From: Siphonodentalium dalli | Lineage: Eukaryota > Mollusca > Scaphopoda > Gadilida > Siphonodentaliidae | NCBI GenBank assembly: GCA_032622095.1 | Contig: CP136066.1 | Location: 199,914,978 to 199,978,977 of the forward strand | DNA: 64,000 bases | Reading direction: 5' to 3' | In this document: positions 1 through 11,391 of the stretch, one piece after another | How positions within the stretch are numbered: position 1 is the stretch's first letter | Layout: each line of letters opens with the position of its first letter | Position numbers and translations under genes: made by a program | Notes under the pieces: model-generated | Told to the model about the DNA's origin: nothing | What the model saw: only the letters and a program-made list of their open reading frames with translations | Database searches by the model: none

Positions 1-287
1 AACTATATATTTGCGATTAAATGGCTGAAGCTTCAACCAAATAATCTCGGCTTAATTCACCTGGCTTAACCAAATTATTTCGTATGATATGGTGGTGTCT
101 GTAGTTTTGATGGTTGTAACTTCGGTGTATAAGGATTTGATTTATCAAAGCAAATCAGATGGTGGTAAATCTAATCTATCCCCAAAGCCTGTCTGAACCT
201 TTACGAAATAATTTGGTTAAGCCAGGTGAATTAAGCTGAGATTATTTGGTCGATGCTTCAGCCATTTAATCGCAAATATGTAGTTGG
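1..287. mobile_element. Foldback/MITE-like element with ~85-bp terminal inverted repeats
   Basis: The first ~85 bases reappear as their reverse complement at about 197-285 with few mismatches (for example gcgattaaatggctgaagc at the left and gcttcagccatttaatcgc at the right). About 110 bases of unrelated sequence lie between the arms. No ORF of note is enclosed, which fits a non-autonomous DNA element. The left edge coincides with the window start, so its outer boundary and any target-site duplication cannot be read. No superfamily can be assigned. Confidence 0.7.
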
Positions 288-364
288 TAAAAATACAGTA
301 AGATGTATTCTTCACACACACAAAAACAACTTCACACGTATATATACATGATGAACCAACTTGT

Positions 365-575
365 TAGTCAAAATATACCCAAGACCAATTTTAACAATGA
401 CGTTGAAATATACTATAACACTATCATACTCAAAATATACTTATGCCCAATTTTACCAATGAAACTCAAAATATACTTACGCCCATTTTTATCAACGACT
501 CTCAAATATATAGTACTATAACACTATCATACTCAAAATAAACTCATGCCCAATTTTATCAACGTCGTCAACGAG
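365..575. repeat. Short diverged tandem repeat
   Basis: The block ctcaaaatatacttatgccc followed by aattttaycaaygac recurs about four times with irregular spacing, and the phrase actataacactatcatactc occurs twice (about 412 and 521). The predicted peptides here are repeat-derived and not credible genes. Confidence 0.55.
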
Positions 576-1241
576 ACGTATCTTACTACTCATATGTGCA
601 CACTTATTTGAGCAAAAATATGTTTCATAAATGATCGAGTAGTGAACGGATCTTATCAATGGTGAACTGGGACCCATCACTGGTGAACTGGAACATTTCT
701 TAATATGGATAAATTCTACTATTCCACATTTACTTAACAATTTCCAACTAGTATGTCTTGCTAGTTGAGGTAGCTGGAAAGGTATATACAACGAATGAAC
801 TGCATATATATCTTTGTTGCGTAAAACTTGCGTTATTTACCATGGGAAAATCCCCAGTGACCTTGACCAGATCGGATAAGAACTGGACCGAAGATCGGAA
901 GGGGAATCAGCCTCGCAGAGCAGTTCCTACCCTGTGACTTGGGGCATTTTACGCATCGCGATCGTTCAGAGCGATGTGTGCGGGATAACTCAATATAAAA
1001 CTTATAAAACTAGTAAAATGTCACATTTGATCATCTCATTATATAAAAACATAACATATTGATATAAAATCAATATAAATTGATAGAAGCGTGTACAGAC
1101 ATGGTTTTCGATTCATATTGATTATTTGTTACCCATCAAACTACACAATACATGCTATGTAGGAAGAAATATACCATATTTAATTATATACAAAAATCCC
1201 GCCCGCAATGACTGTTCCAAACACGGGATGCATGCGGATAG
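576..1241. other. Unassigned non-coding sequence
   Basis: No coding or structured feature is recognised. A more GC-rich patch at about 860-985 differs in composition from its surroundings and could be an old repeat fragment, but it has no identifiable ends. Confidence 0.5.
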
Positions 1242-2093
1242 CCCATATAAAAATGTACCTGGGTAAATCCACCCAGGTTTTTTGGGCCGAAACCCAGGTA
1301 AAAATCTATCTACCAAGACATCCACCAACCGTCAAGACCCCGCGAAACCTGGGTTTTACCATGATTTACCCACCTGAAACTGGATAAAAACCCTGGTATG
1401 GGTAAACCTGGGTGTAATTACCCAGGTGACCACACCCAGGTGTACCCTACCTGGGTGTTTCCCACCCAGGTCTACCCTGGTGTTTCCTACCTGGGTGTTT
1501 CCCCACCCAGGTGTACCATGGTGTTATTTACCCAGGTGTACCCTGGTGTTTCCTACCTGGGTGTTTCCCATCCAGGTTACCTTGGTGTTATTCACCCAGG
1601 TGTACCCTGGTGTTTCCTACCTGGGTGTTTTCCACCCAGGTGTACCTTGGTGTTATTCACCCAGGTGTACCCTGGTGTTTCCTACCTGGGTGTTTCCCAC
1701 CCAGGTGTACCTTGGTGTTATTCACCCAGGTGTACCCTGGTGTTTCCTACCTGGGTGTTCCCCACCCAGGTGTACCTTGATGTTTCCAACCCAGGTATAC
1801 CTTGGTGTTTTTTTTACGCCGGTGTACCTTGGTGTTTTCTTACCCAGGTGGATTTCCCATTGAGATGCACCTGGGTTAGAAAACCCCAAGGTACACCCAG
1901 GTAAGGAAACACCAAGGTACACCTGGGCAGGAAAACACCAAGGTACACCTGGGTAAGAAAACACCAAGGTACACCTGGGTAAGAAAACACCAAGGTACAC
2001 CTGGGTAAGAAAACACCAAGGTACACATGGGTAGGAAACACCAAGGAACACCTGGGTGAATAACACCAAGGTACACCTGGGTGGGGATACCAA
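1242..2093. repeat. Self-complementary CCTGGG minisatellite (foldback array)
   Basis: The array is built on cccaggtgtaccttggtgtt and its reverse complement. In the left half (about 1400-1850) the motif runs in one orientation with a ~65-bp higher-order unit (gtgttattcacccagg at about 1585, 1650 and 1715). In the right half (about 1865-2090) it runs in the opposite orientation with a ~26-bp period (aacaccaaggtacacctggg). A single strand could therefore fold into a hairpin of several hundred bases. The left end (1242-1269) is a 28-bp sequence found again, inverted and identical, at 15480-15507. All apparent ORFs here, on both strands, translate the repeat and are not genes. Confidence 0.85.
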
Positions 2094-3430
2094 AGTGAAA
2101 TGATGAGGATGGCAATGAAGTAGATTTTGATGGGATGCAGGGGTATTGTTATCAATGGAGTTGTTTTAGTATAATAGAACATTAAGGAAACTGATTGTGC
2201 AGCAATACAAGTTTATTCAAGGACAACAAACTAACTAAAGATAAAATACATGTATAGAAACACATGTAATATATAAATATATAAACTCATTAAACTGCAT
2301 GGGTTAAAACTTACTGACAACAAGAGTTGGGTTAAAAATTTTATTAAAAAACACTTGCAAAGTCCCTCTTCATACATGTATATGGTATGTTAGGCAAGTT
2401 ACATGTACATGTAGTTGCAATGTATACTAGTACCGGTACATGACATACCGGTGGACACAAAAATCATTATTTTAGTTCCAATGTCATTTACCAGAATACA
2501 TGTACATGTTGTACCTTGCAACTACATCTACAGTGAGGTAGTTTTGTCTCATTTAAACTTTCTAAATGGGTTTCTCCCTTTGAATGACATAAACTAATGT
2601 GAGTATACACATGAGCTGTGGTGTGAAATACACACCAAAAAATTATTTCTTAGTCTGAGGACATGTTTCCTGTCATTATCTTACTGCTTACAAATATAGA
2701 TTTGTAATAATGTGCTGTAATGCTCCAGAAATAGTCATATTTTGTCCTGGTTCATAAGAACATATTATTTCTTAGTGTTAGAAGGACATGTTGTCTGATA
2801 TTATTTGACTCATAAACCCCCAAATGTACATGTAAACAGAACATTCGGGAAAGAGACACACCATCTTTATCCTGTTTTATATCAGTACTAAGTAGCAATA
2901 TTGATCAGATAGCAAAATATGCTATAAATAGATTTCAGATGGTAGAGATTAAACAATCACATTAATTGCACCAACTCGAAACAGTTAACATACCCTGTAG
3001 AATACAGACTATGATCAAGGAGGGTGTCACACACACCCCCACCCCGCTTTGGTATGTGATATTCAAGCCATTTTCAGGTGGTATGCTATATACATGTACA
3101 TACCCAATGTTATCTGGTACTAGGATTTCACACGGCAATATAACCGGCATTCACGATTCAGCAAAAAGGCTAGTATGCAGATATAATAGCAGAAAATTAT
3201 AAAATTTTTGAGATTTTCCAGCTTAAACAGACCCAAGTGATATATTTTTTATCTAATTCAGTCTAATGGCTCTTGATATGTTGATGTTTTGGATACTATT
3301 TCAGCAAATGTGAGAAAAAGTGGCTTCTTTGGGGCATCAGCTTGTCTGAAAAATATATCAAGGTCCCCTAAATCCGATACTACATTTCAGAACAATCCAA
3401 CCAGTGTCCCATGAAATGGTGGATAATAAA
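2094..3430. other. Non-coding AT-rich stretch with acatgtacatgt palindromes
   Basis: Short palindromic runs such as acatgtacatgt occur near 2403 and 2501. A weak direct repeat built on atttcttagt...ggacatgt is seen near 2640 and 2766. No gene is recognised; the small ORFs at 2962-3202 overlap on opposite strands and match no family I know. Confidence 0.5.
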
Positions 3431-3660
3431 CTATCATACCAAATTTGATTCAGATTTGATCACACAAACTAAAATTATGATGCGGAAACCAGAAATTAAC
3501 ACGATTCTAAGTCGAAAAAGGGCCATAACTCTCGCAAAAATGAGCGGAGCACACCTATATTCGAACTTGACCTGTATTTTGGTCTGATAAACTTACATAC
3601 CACATTTGGTTCAGATATGATCACACAAACTGAAGTTATCATCCGGAAACCTACAATTTT
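3431..3660. repeat. Dispersed repeat with internal direct duplication
   Basis: A ~63-bp block containing ttcagatttgatcacacaaa at about 3432-3492 recurs at about 3590-3652 with scattered changes, both copies ending in catgcggaaacc-type sequence. The spacer holds the phrase agggccataactct, which I associate with dispersed repeats of bivalve genomes. That association is from memory and needs a database search. Confidence 0.6.
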
Positions 3661-3680
3661 CAAAGTTTAAATGTCTATTA

Positions 3681-4069
3681 GGCGACACCAATTTTTAAGT
3701 CTGGTTTACGAACATGTGGGCTGATGTGGGGAGAAAAAAAGTAGATGCAGGAGGGGAAAAAAATAAAAATAAAAAAAATTGTCCCCCCCAATTTATATCA
3801 AGTAAATCTTGAAATTTTACATAAATTTTACAAAAATTGTGAAAAAAAAACTTTTCGAATGAAATTCTGAACCAAACAAGACATTTCTTGTCATGAAATA
3901 CATGAAAATATGGATCTGCAAATGATCATAAGCAGAACCGGATGCGACAGCACATGAAAATCAGTACGCGTGTAAAAAAAATTGGGACAAAAAAGTAAAA
4001 AAAAATTCATGAAATGGAAAAAAAGTTGTAGGAGGTGTTCGTAAACCGGACTTAAAAATTGGTGTCGCC
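3681..4069. mobile_element. PIF/Harbinger-type MITE, copy 1
   Basis: A 389-bp element begins ggcgacaccaatttttaagt and ends with its inverted counterpart cttaaaaattggtgtcgcc. The inverted repeats span ~30 bp. TTA flanks both sides (3678-3680 and 4070-4072), the TWA target-site duplication typical of PIF/Harbinger transposons. The interior is A-rich and non-coding. A second copy lies at 11026-11391 with its interior inverted. Confidence 0.85.
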
Positions 4070-4100
4070 TTATGTGTATATAACTCATATAGCTAACTAT

Positions 4101-5042
4101 TAAAGGTGCTCAATCAGATTCGATGGTCCCCATATAATTAGATTCCAACAACAACATTTTTTTTAGAAATGCTGCTTCAGTAATATCAGAATCGATTAAT
4201 TGCCCAAAAATAATGCTAACCACTGTCAACTACATGTATAGTATAAAATCGCCTGATACGTTATATTTATCAACATGCTGTTCGACGAAGTTTGACCTTA
4301 TTATCAACACAAAGCCTCTTCATTTTAGAGTTATCCATCTTCATCCGCAATTTGGTCTGAGACCGTCGGCTCGTCAAATTTTTCTGGGCCACTATTAAGT
4401 ATCGATGGTGATAAATATTAAAATTTCAAAAATTGATATCTAATAACTCTGAGCTTTGATACATGTAGGTGGGTCCCTCGACTTGATTAAAATATTTTTA
4501 CCCCCCCCCCCGATTCCATATACATGTATATGTAAATAGCAAATGAGGGGCACTTAATCGGATTATGCATCTTTAAACTGTATTTGAATTTAAAGATGCA
4601 TAATCTGATTAAGGGCCCCCTGAATTAATGCTCGCACATTACTCTTTATTTGGACTTGGGGGGTAAAAGATATTTGGTACGAGTCGAGGAACCCACCACC
4701 TATCAAAGCTCAAGAGTTATTAGATATCAATTTTTGAAATATACTATTTTTCACGATCAAGAATTAATAGTGGCCCACGGTCTCGGACCAAATTTCAGAT
4801 GAAGATGGATAACTCTAAAATCAAGAGGCTTTCTGTTGATAATAAGGCCAAATTTTGTAGAACAACATGTTGATAAATAACATATGTCAGGCAATTGTAT
4901 ACTTTAGTTGACAGTGGTTAGCATTATTTTAGGGCAATTAATCAATTCTGATAACGTAACTGAAGCAGCCTTTCTAAATACAAATGTATGATGTTGGAAT
5001 CTGATTATATGGGTATCATCGAACCGGATTGAGTACCTTTAA
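4101..5042. mobile_element. 0.94-kb palindromic element with ~375-bp arms
   Basis: The left arm (about 4101-4475) and right arm (about 4665-5042) are diverged reverse complements: phrases such as actgtcaac, gatggataactct and gacagtggttagcattatttt match in inverted order. The centre (4546-4620) holds a second, tighter inverted repeat around gattatgcatctttaaa. A single copy of the right arm recurs at 38108-38514. A C10-11 run lies at about 4501. No coding sequence is recognised. Confidence 0.75.
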
Positions 5043-5640
5043 AATGAACTGTATCCAGTATAAACATGTTAAACCTGATAATTAATTAGAGCATGCAGTC
5101 CCTGTTGACATGCGGTATCCGCTGGTAATCTTACCACAGTAATATGTGTTAACTGTGATAACCAAGTTAATTGTTTTTACCACAAAAATTCTGAATTCTA
5201 TCTAGACATTTTGAAACAATAAAAAAAAATTCTGGTGTGATTACAATGTCAACTTTAAAACAAAATTCATATAAACATCGCATGAAAAATACAGCCTAAC
5301 TGCAAATGTGAGGTGGACCACATTCTGCGGCGGTATAACTGACTGCGGTTGATCGCATGAACACGCCTGAATACTGCAGTAATACCCGAGTAATATAAGG
5401 CGAGTTGATTAATTAAAGCATAGCTGTAATTTTACATGTATGTTCTATAGACTTTGTTGGGAAAGAGAATATAGCTGTGCGACAATGTTAATCCTGATGA
5501 GCTAAGTTAGAAATTTTTCAATCGAAACCTCATAAAAAAAAATTGAAATTCAGTTCTCAATTTTCGAACACTTCTAGGAAATTGTTCAAAAATATTGTTA
5601 AAAGATGCCCATTCGATTTGACACTGTAAATATACCCTGT
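5043..5640. other. Unassigned non-coding sequence
   Basis: No gene or convincing repeat is recognised. Local composition is AT-rich with short A-runs. Confidence 0.45.
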
Positions 5641-5646
5641 TCAAGT

Positions 5647-5757
5647 GTTCCTGCTAATGTGCTATGATGCGGTTGGGTCCTGCTTAATTGCTATGAATTG
5701 CACTACCCGCATCATAGCAATTCAGCAGGACCACCAGCATCATAGCATATTAGCAGG
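5647..5757. repeat. Foldback repeat (catagcaatt/agcaggacc family)
   Basis: Left arm 5647-5694 pairs with right arm 5712-5757: ctgctaatgtgctatgatgc against gcatcatagcatattagcag, then tcctgcttaattgctatga against tcatagcaattcagcagga. Similar end sequences bracket about 37540-37994, so this looks like a compact member of a dispersed family. Confidence 0.7.
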
Positions 5758-6183
5758 ACCACTTGGCCAGTGGTAAAATAGTTTGTTTTCCATACGGATA
5801 TGTGTTTTCAAATAATCATGTAATGATATCTAACATACATGTATATGATCCCATTTATAGGTTTTATTCATCACGGCCAGATAAACTTTGTATACAGACA
5901 GTTTTACCAAACTTAGAATTTTTATTAGGTGCTTTCATTGTAGCTGTAATTACTAGTATTAAAAGAGTGCTCAATAAAGTTTGTTTTATCATTTATGCTC
6001 ATTTGGAATTTGGATGCTATTTAATTCTGTTTATCTATATAATTGGCTGCACTGCTAAATTTTGACTCATTTCAGTCATTTGATGTCAGTACATGTAGTT
6101 GTCCATCGAAATGGCGAACACAACCAAAGACAAATTACAAGAGGAAAGACAACAAATACATTTGATGTGCACTAAAACAGATA

Positions 6184-6348
6184 CAGTAGTGCCCTAAGAA
6201 ATCGACCCCTTAACCACAGCAGAATTATGTGTAACTTTCAGGATTTAGTCGGATATATGGCTTGTTGCCATTCATCGGAAAGCTCTCCCCGAGTTTAATA
6301 CCCGTAATTCTGCTGTGGTTAAGGAGTCGATTAATTAGAGCATTACTG
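6184..6348. mobile_element. Mariner-type foldback MITE, copy 1
   Basis: The element starts CAGTAGTGCCCTAAG, ends AGAGCATTACTG, and is flanked by TA on each side (6182-6183 and 6349-6350), as expected for Tc1/mariner insertions. Its interior pairs cttaaccacagcagaatta with taattctgctgtggttaag. It is shorter than copies at 7845-8061 and 18760-18976 because much of the inner right arm is missing. Confidence 0.75.
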
Positions 6349-7844
6349 TAGTTACAAATGTATGTCTAGCCTCCTGTTGTGTCACTAATAAGATCTTTAA
6401 TTCACATACGGTACACATGTACATGTACTATATAGTACCCGTTCAAGCGTTTACAAGTGTCAGTCATCGAGAAACTGACCAAAAGTTTTGGTAGTATATA
6501 ATATAGGCTAGCACTGCACTTGGGCTACATGTACATGTACTGTAAGTGATTATAATGTACTATTTTTATATTCTGCTGTGAAAGTGTTGCTGAATGAAAT
6601 TTAAGTTTACCCCGATATTCTAAGTCCGCTCGACTAAGATGTGTTTTTTCTCGAAAACTGATATCTGAATATACATGACTTTTTGTACGTCTTCCACTGG
6701 TTGGTATTCCCTCTAAAATGACTAATTTTAACTGATTAGATTAGCCCTGGTATGGAAAACTCTAACTGTTATAGCCCGATGAGCGGTTTACTGCCAACAG
6801 CGGTGATGATATGATGACCAGCGTTGTGCATGGCATATGTTGATCCAAGTAAGAATGCTACCATACATTCCAAACATTCATTAAATATCTTATTAATAGT
6901 AACCCAAACTACACAAGAGACTAGTATAACTAAGATTGGGCTCGATTAATGATGTGACACTTTCAGTACTTCATTTACTAGTAGCCTGGTACTGGTGGGC
7001 CTGGCTACAGATACTTGTTTGGCGTGTTTGAGGCCTGTGGCACAAGGGCAGCAGAATCAATTAAAATTTCTCTTATTGTAGTGTAGTACATGTACATGAA
7101 TAGTACCGGTAGTACAGCACACAAAGAGGTATATAGTACCGGCACATGTACATGTATTCTCTCTGTTTTCACACATGTTTTTTTTCAATTTAACAACATG
7201 AGTCTTTTATGACACATACATGTACTAAAGTGAAAGTAGGCCTACATGTATATAATGTGCACCCAGTATACCGGTACATGTACTGATATATTACATTGCA
7301 ATACAGTCCGAGTACAATGATATAGCAAAATTATGCATAGTAGAATAACAACCTTTTGTACAAACAGTCCTGACAATGATATACCGGGATATCATGGTGA
7401 TAGTTCATACATTTGGAATTACCGAATACCTGAGTTTGTGGATAGACCGCTTCATGCGATGTTTATGTGAATTTTTATTTTTAAGTCGGCATTGCGTACG
7501 GTAGTCCTATAAACCACACCAGAGAATAGCAATTGTCGGTCAGTGACCAACTTCTTATGTTTATGCAATCGATACAATCCGGTTCTGCTTTTGATGTCCA
7601 GTTCGATATTTGTGGTGTGTTCTTGTGCAAAAATATAATTCTAACTAATGCGCCAAAAATCAGGTTTATAAATTTATCCATTCTTGAGCAAGAGCAACTC
7701 GTAAAACTTGTATGGTATAACATTCCAAACTGAGTATTTCTGCTATCAAACCATATGATAATAATGTTGAACCGGACATCGAAATCTGAACCGCATTTAT
7801 GGATTACAGCACGTGATGTTGAATAAACAGTTATAGAGGATATA
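6349..7844. other. Non-coding stretch rich in acatgtacatgt motifs
   Basis: Palindromic tacatgtacatgta-type runs are concentrated here (about 6415, 6529, 7087, 7144, 7270). Two overlapping opposite-strand ORFs at 7481-7733 match nothing I recognise and are probably chance. No other feature is seen. Confidence 0.5.
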
Positions 7845-8061
7845 CAGTAATGCTCTAATTAATCGACTCCTTAACTACAGCAGAATTATGGGTAACTTTT
7901 CAGGATTTAGTCGGAAATATGGGTTGATGCCATTCATCGGAAAGCTCTCGGTGAGAGCTTTCCGATGAATGGCAACAAGCCATATTTCGGACTAAATCCT
8001 GAAAAGTTACCCATAATTCTGCTGTAGTTAAGGAGTCGATTAATTAGCTCTAGAATTACTG
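7845..8061. mobile_element. Mariner-type foldback MITE, copy 2 (near-perfect palindrome)
   Basis: This 217-bp element begins CAGTAATGCTCTAATTAATC and ends with its inverted match, flanked by TA (7843-7844 and 8062-8063). The inverted repeats extend almost to the centre, where gaaagctctcggtgagagctttc forms the tip. It would fold into a nearly complete hairpin. No coding capacity. Confidence 0.85.
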
Positions 8062-9166
8062 TAACATGGTTTATAATATACAAATGTATACTGTGTGGGA
8101 AACATCAGAGGTTTACAAAGTAATAAAAACAGTTGATTTGTTCTTTATTCTTGTGGTTATATACACGTACATACATGTATTCTAAAAATAAATGTCCTTT
8201 ACAACGTGGATCAATGAAATGCGGTTGTTGCATTTAAAATGCATTGAGGGTGCATTGTGTCACGCCACTTTGTAAATGCCTTAATGACAGCATTTAAATT
8301 AAATGCACTGCATTGGGAATAATCGCAGTCGCATTGAAATTACCGATCATTGCGCCGAAAAAGTATACTAGTATGAACACCCAAATAACGATACGATAGT
8401 GTATTTTGCAATTTTAGTTATAATTTTGTTTAATTTAAATTCACATCTGAATAATTCTGTGTTATTTTCCCACTCCTGGTGTACATGTATATGTTCGGAA
8501 TCGGACATTCATGATGTAGTTTTCCATTCAAAATGGAATAAACATAAATAAACACTGTTGACATTAATTGTTTTATAATCAGAATCTGAGAATCATGATT
8601 CTCATTTTGATTCTAGTAAAAAGTCTTGATTCCCTGTAGAAAGTGAAACACTAACATTTTGATTATTGCCAAAAATCTGATGGATTTTAAGGCCTGCATC
8701 AAGACATTTGTTTGTGAATAAATCAAGGTAAATGTGTTAAAATATGAACGCATTTACAAATGCGTTGCTCCAAAATCGCAAAGTAGATTCGAACATGTGG
8801 TCGCTTTTCTAAGAAATTTGTGAGTGGTCTGTACATGTACATACATGTAAGTTACTTGACCAATTACACAAGGAGTCGAGGGACACAATCAATGAGGATG
8901 TTTGTACTAAAAAATATTTTTTTACGCAAGGAACGAACACAAGGCCACTTTCTTAATTTATATTATGAGCCAACAAGACAGATCGTAAATCGCTGTTATA
9001 TGACAATATATGTGGCCATCATAATGGTCGACAGGCATGACGCCAACAAAAACCAATCTGTCAGGCCAATATAAAGAAGTCGCGACTTATTGCTGGTGGA
9101 ACCTATTAAAGGCATCGTTCCATTTCGTTAATAACAACTTACATGTAACATTCACCTCCACCTCTT
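8062..9166. other. Unassigned non-coding sequence
   Basis: The stretch at about 8213-8345 is rich in tgcattt/aaatgca repeats, and a weaker gcatttacaaatgc palindrome lies near 8751. An 84-codon ORF at 8820-9074 has no recognisable domain. No gene call is made. Confidence 0.45.
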
Positions 9167-10112
9167 TACTCTTGGGCTCCAAATAAATATGCATGCACCA
9201 GCTGCATCCACGTTTATTATTTTTCTTGGGAAATCCCCCCCCCCCCTTGCACAGTGCTTATTTGGGTCTGCACGTTTATTAATATTTTGAAGCTATGAAA
9301 ATTTAAATCAGCACAAATTCAAGATTTCTATATGATTCAGATGTAAAAATTATCAACACGTCTACATTAGTTACTAGCTAAACAAGACATTTTGTCATAT
9401 GTTTATACTTTACTGTGAAATTGCGTTTCTTCCGTTCTCCATGAACGGATTCTCAAAATGTTTGGTTTTCCAAAAAACAAGGATTCGAACTGTCTGAACT
9501 GAACTCCATGCGTTTGTTTAAATAGATGAATAAATAATGGGAAAGACATACAATCCTAGTTCATAATGAATTTAAGTATATAAATATAAATAATAAACGG
9601 CGGATTCAACGTGGTCATGGGTTTTGACCGCGTTAAAAAAATCAGCAAACTCTGCATGAACCCCGAAGTTTGCTGATTTTTTCTCGCGGTCAAAACCCCA
9701 TGACCGCATTGAAACCGCCGTTCATTTCTTATATGAATAACACAATTTAAGATTGGTGAATTATTTCTTTTGGTTAATTTAATAAACGTACAGGACCAAA
9801 TAACGATCGTACAGGTGGGAATTTTACCTCGATTTTAATAATCGTACATTAGGCACTCAAGAGTAGTACATATTCAAGTATGTGGCAAACCAAAAAAACA
9901 CCACATGATACATACATGTACCTGTACTACATGTTGACTCGTATACCTGAACCTGCTATAAAAATTATTTGGTTAACCACAGTTGATGTTTTGCTCAGAG
10001 TTCCCCCTGCACTATTATTTGGGTCTGTACTTTTATTAACTTTCAATGGAATTTCCCCCCCCCCCCCGCACTATTATTTGGGCCTGCACTTTTATTTGGA
10101 GCCTGAGAGTAA
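9167..10112. mobile_element. Possible element bounded by inverted ggctccaaataaa ends
   Basis: ttactcttgggctccaaata at 9167 is matched in inverted form at about 10090-10112 (tatttggagcctgagagtaa). Inside each end are C12-13 tracts (about 9234 and 10056) and the direct repeat tatttgggtctgcac...tttatt (about 9260, 10015, 10073). The boundaries and target-site duplication are not clear. It may instead be two separate insertions. Confidence 0.4.
9596..9722. repeat. 127-bp foldback hairpin
   Basis: aacggcggattcaacgtggt at the left pairs with the 3' end accgcattgaaaccgccgtt. The stem continues through ggtcatgggttttgaccgcg and aaaaatcagcaaac with few mismatches, leaving a loop of about 15 bases. Likely a small non-autonomous foldback element nested in the 9167-10112 segment. 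Confidence 0.8.
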
Positions 10113-10150
10113 GTTGCATTGACATTTATTTTCACGAATTACCATGCTAA

Positions 10151-10840
10151 AGGCCAAAGAAAAAAGATTGTATGTTTCCGGTAAAAAAAATTAGGGTAGG
10201 TAGGGAATTTTTTTTATTTTATTTTATTTTGATATTTTTTATCCAGCTGCAGAAATATTGAACTACCTCGACCAAAGTGACATAAAATGCCAACCCGTGC
10301 CATGGGGAAAGTATTACTTGATCAACACAGTGGAAATATACATTAAGATTGATAAAAAATCAAACTTACTTCATGCTTACGTATGTTTTTTATTATATCT
10401 AATACCACATTTTCATAAATTTGGCTATAAACTTGGTACAAAATTGATGTCACTAACTTTTTATAAGAATTTTACCAATAATACCGCCATTATACCGTAC
10501 ATGTATTGTGACGATTACATCCCATTGTCTGGGGGTAGCCAGTACACCCACCGAGCATGCCTGGTTTTTGGAAACAGTAGCTACTAGTACATGTATGTAT
10601 ACCCCTAATATATGCAGTGATAACCTCTTTACATGTATATATACATGTACAGTTACACACCCACCATGTCTGTTGATAGTGTTCCATAAGTCCCAAACAA
10701 GACATAAAGCAGGCAGGAGATCCACTCTCAGGAAATTAAAATTGCGAAAATATCAAAATATCAATAAAAAGTTTAGGGTCAGCGGGTTATTTTTAGGGTC
10801 GGTCAATGTACGGAAACATAGTATCTTTTTTCTTTGGCCT
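10151..10840. mobile_element. ~690-bp TIR element
   Basis: aggccaaagaaaaaagat at 10151 is matched in inverted form by atcttttttctttggcct at about 10822-10840, with the similarity extending to tatgtttccg on both sides. The gggtaggtaggg/agggtcggtc-type motifs just inside both ends may be subterminal repeats. Bases flanking the ends include TAA-like triplets but not an exact duplication. ORFs at 10258-10587 and 10508-10873 show no recognisable domain. Confidence 0.6.
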
Positions 10841-11025
10841 AAGGAACATTGCAACTGGTTTGAAGTAACATGACCGCGTTGCGTCAACACTGGAACGGCA
10901 TTGATGGTAATTTTCAACATGGTCTCACTGAGGTTCTATCAAATATAAATACTAGTATGGTTGAGGCCAACTTGAGGGAGACAATTATTTTGAGAATATG
11001 TGATCCTGTGTTAACATGAGCCTAA

Positions 11026-11391
11026 GGCGACACCAATTTTTAAGTCTGGTTTACGAACACCTCCTACAACTTTGTTTCCATTTCATGAAATTTTTTTGTC
11101 CCAAAATATTTTACACGCGTACTGATTTTCATGTGCTGTCGCATCCGGTTCTGCTTATGATCATTTACAGATCCATATTTTCATGTATTTCATGACAAGA
11201 TATGTCTTGTTTGGTTTGAACAGAATTTCAATCAAAAACATTTTTTCACAATTTTTGTAAAATTTATGTAAAATTCCACGATTTACTTGATATAAATTGG
11301 GGGGACAATCTTTTTTATTTTTATTTTTTTCCCTCCTGCATCTACTTTTTTTCTCCCACATCGTAAACCAGACTTAAAAATTGGTGTCGCT
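11026..11391. mobile_element. PIF/Harbinger-type MITE, copy 2 (interior inverted)
   Basis: This 366-bp element has the same ends as 3681-4069 (ggcgacaccaatttttaagt / cttaaaaattggtgtcgct) and is flanked by TAA on each side (11023-11025 and 11392-11394). Its interior is the reverse complement of the first copy, so the two are independent insertions in opposite orientation. Confidence 0.85.

Noticed and set aside
1398-2182. Cys/Pro/Gly-rich ORFs on both strands (up to 168 codons)
   Set aside because: They are translations of the CCTGGG minisatellite in several frames and both strands.
10258-10873. Two ORFs of 109 and 121 codons
   Set aside because: They lie inside a TIR element, overlap in different frames and with minus-strand ORFs, and show no domain.
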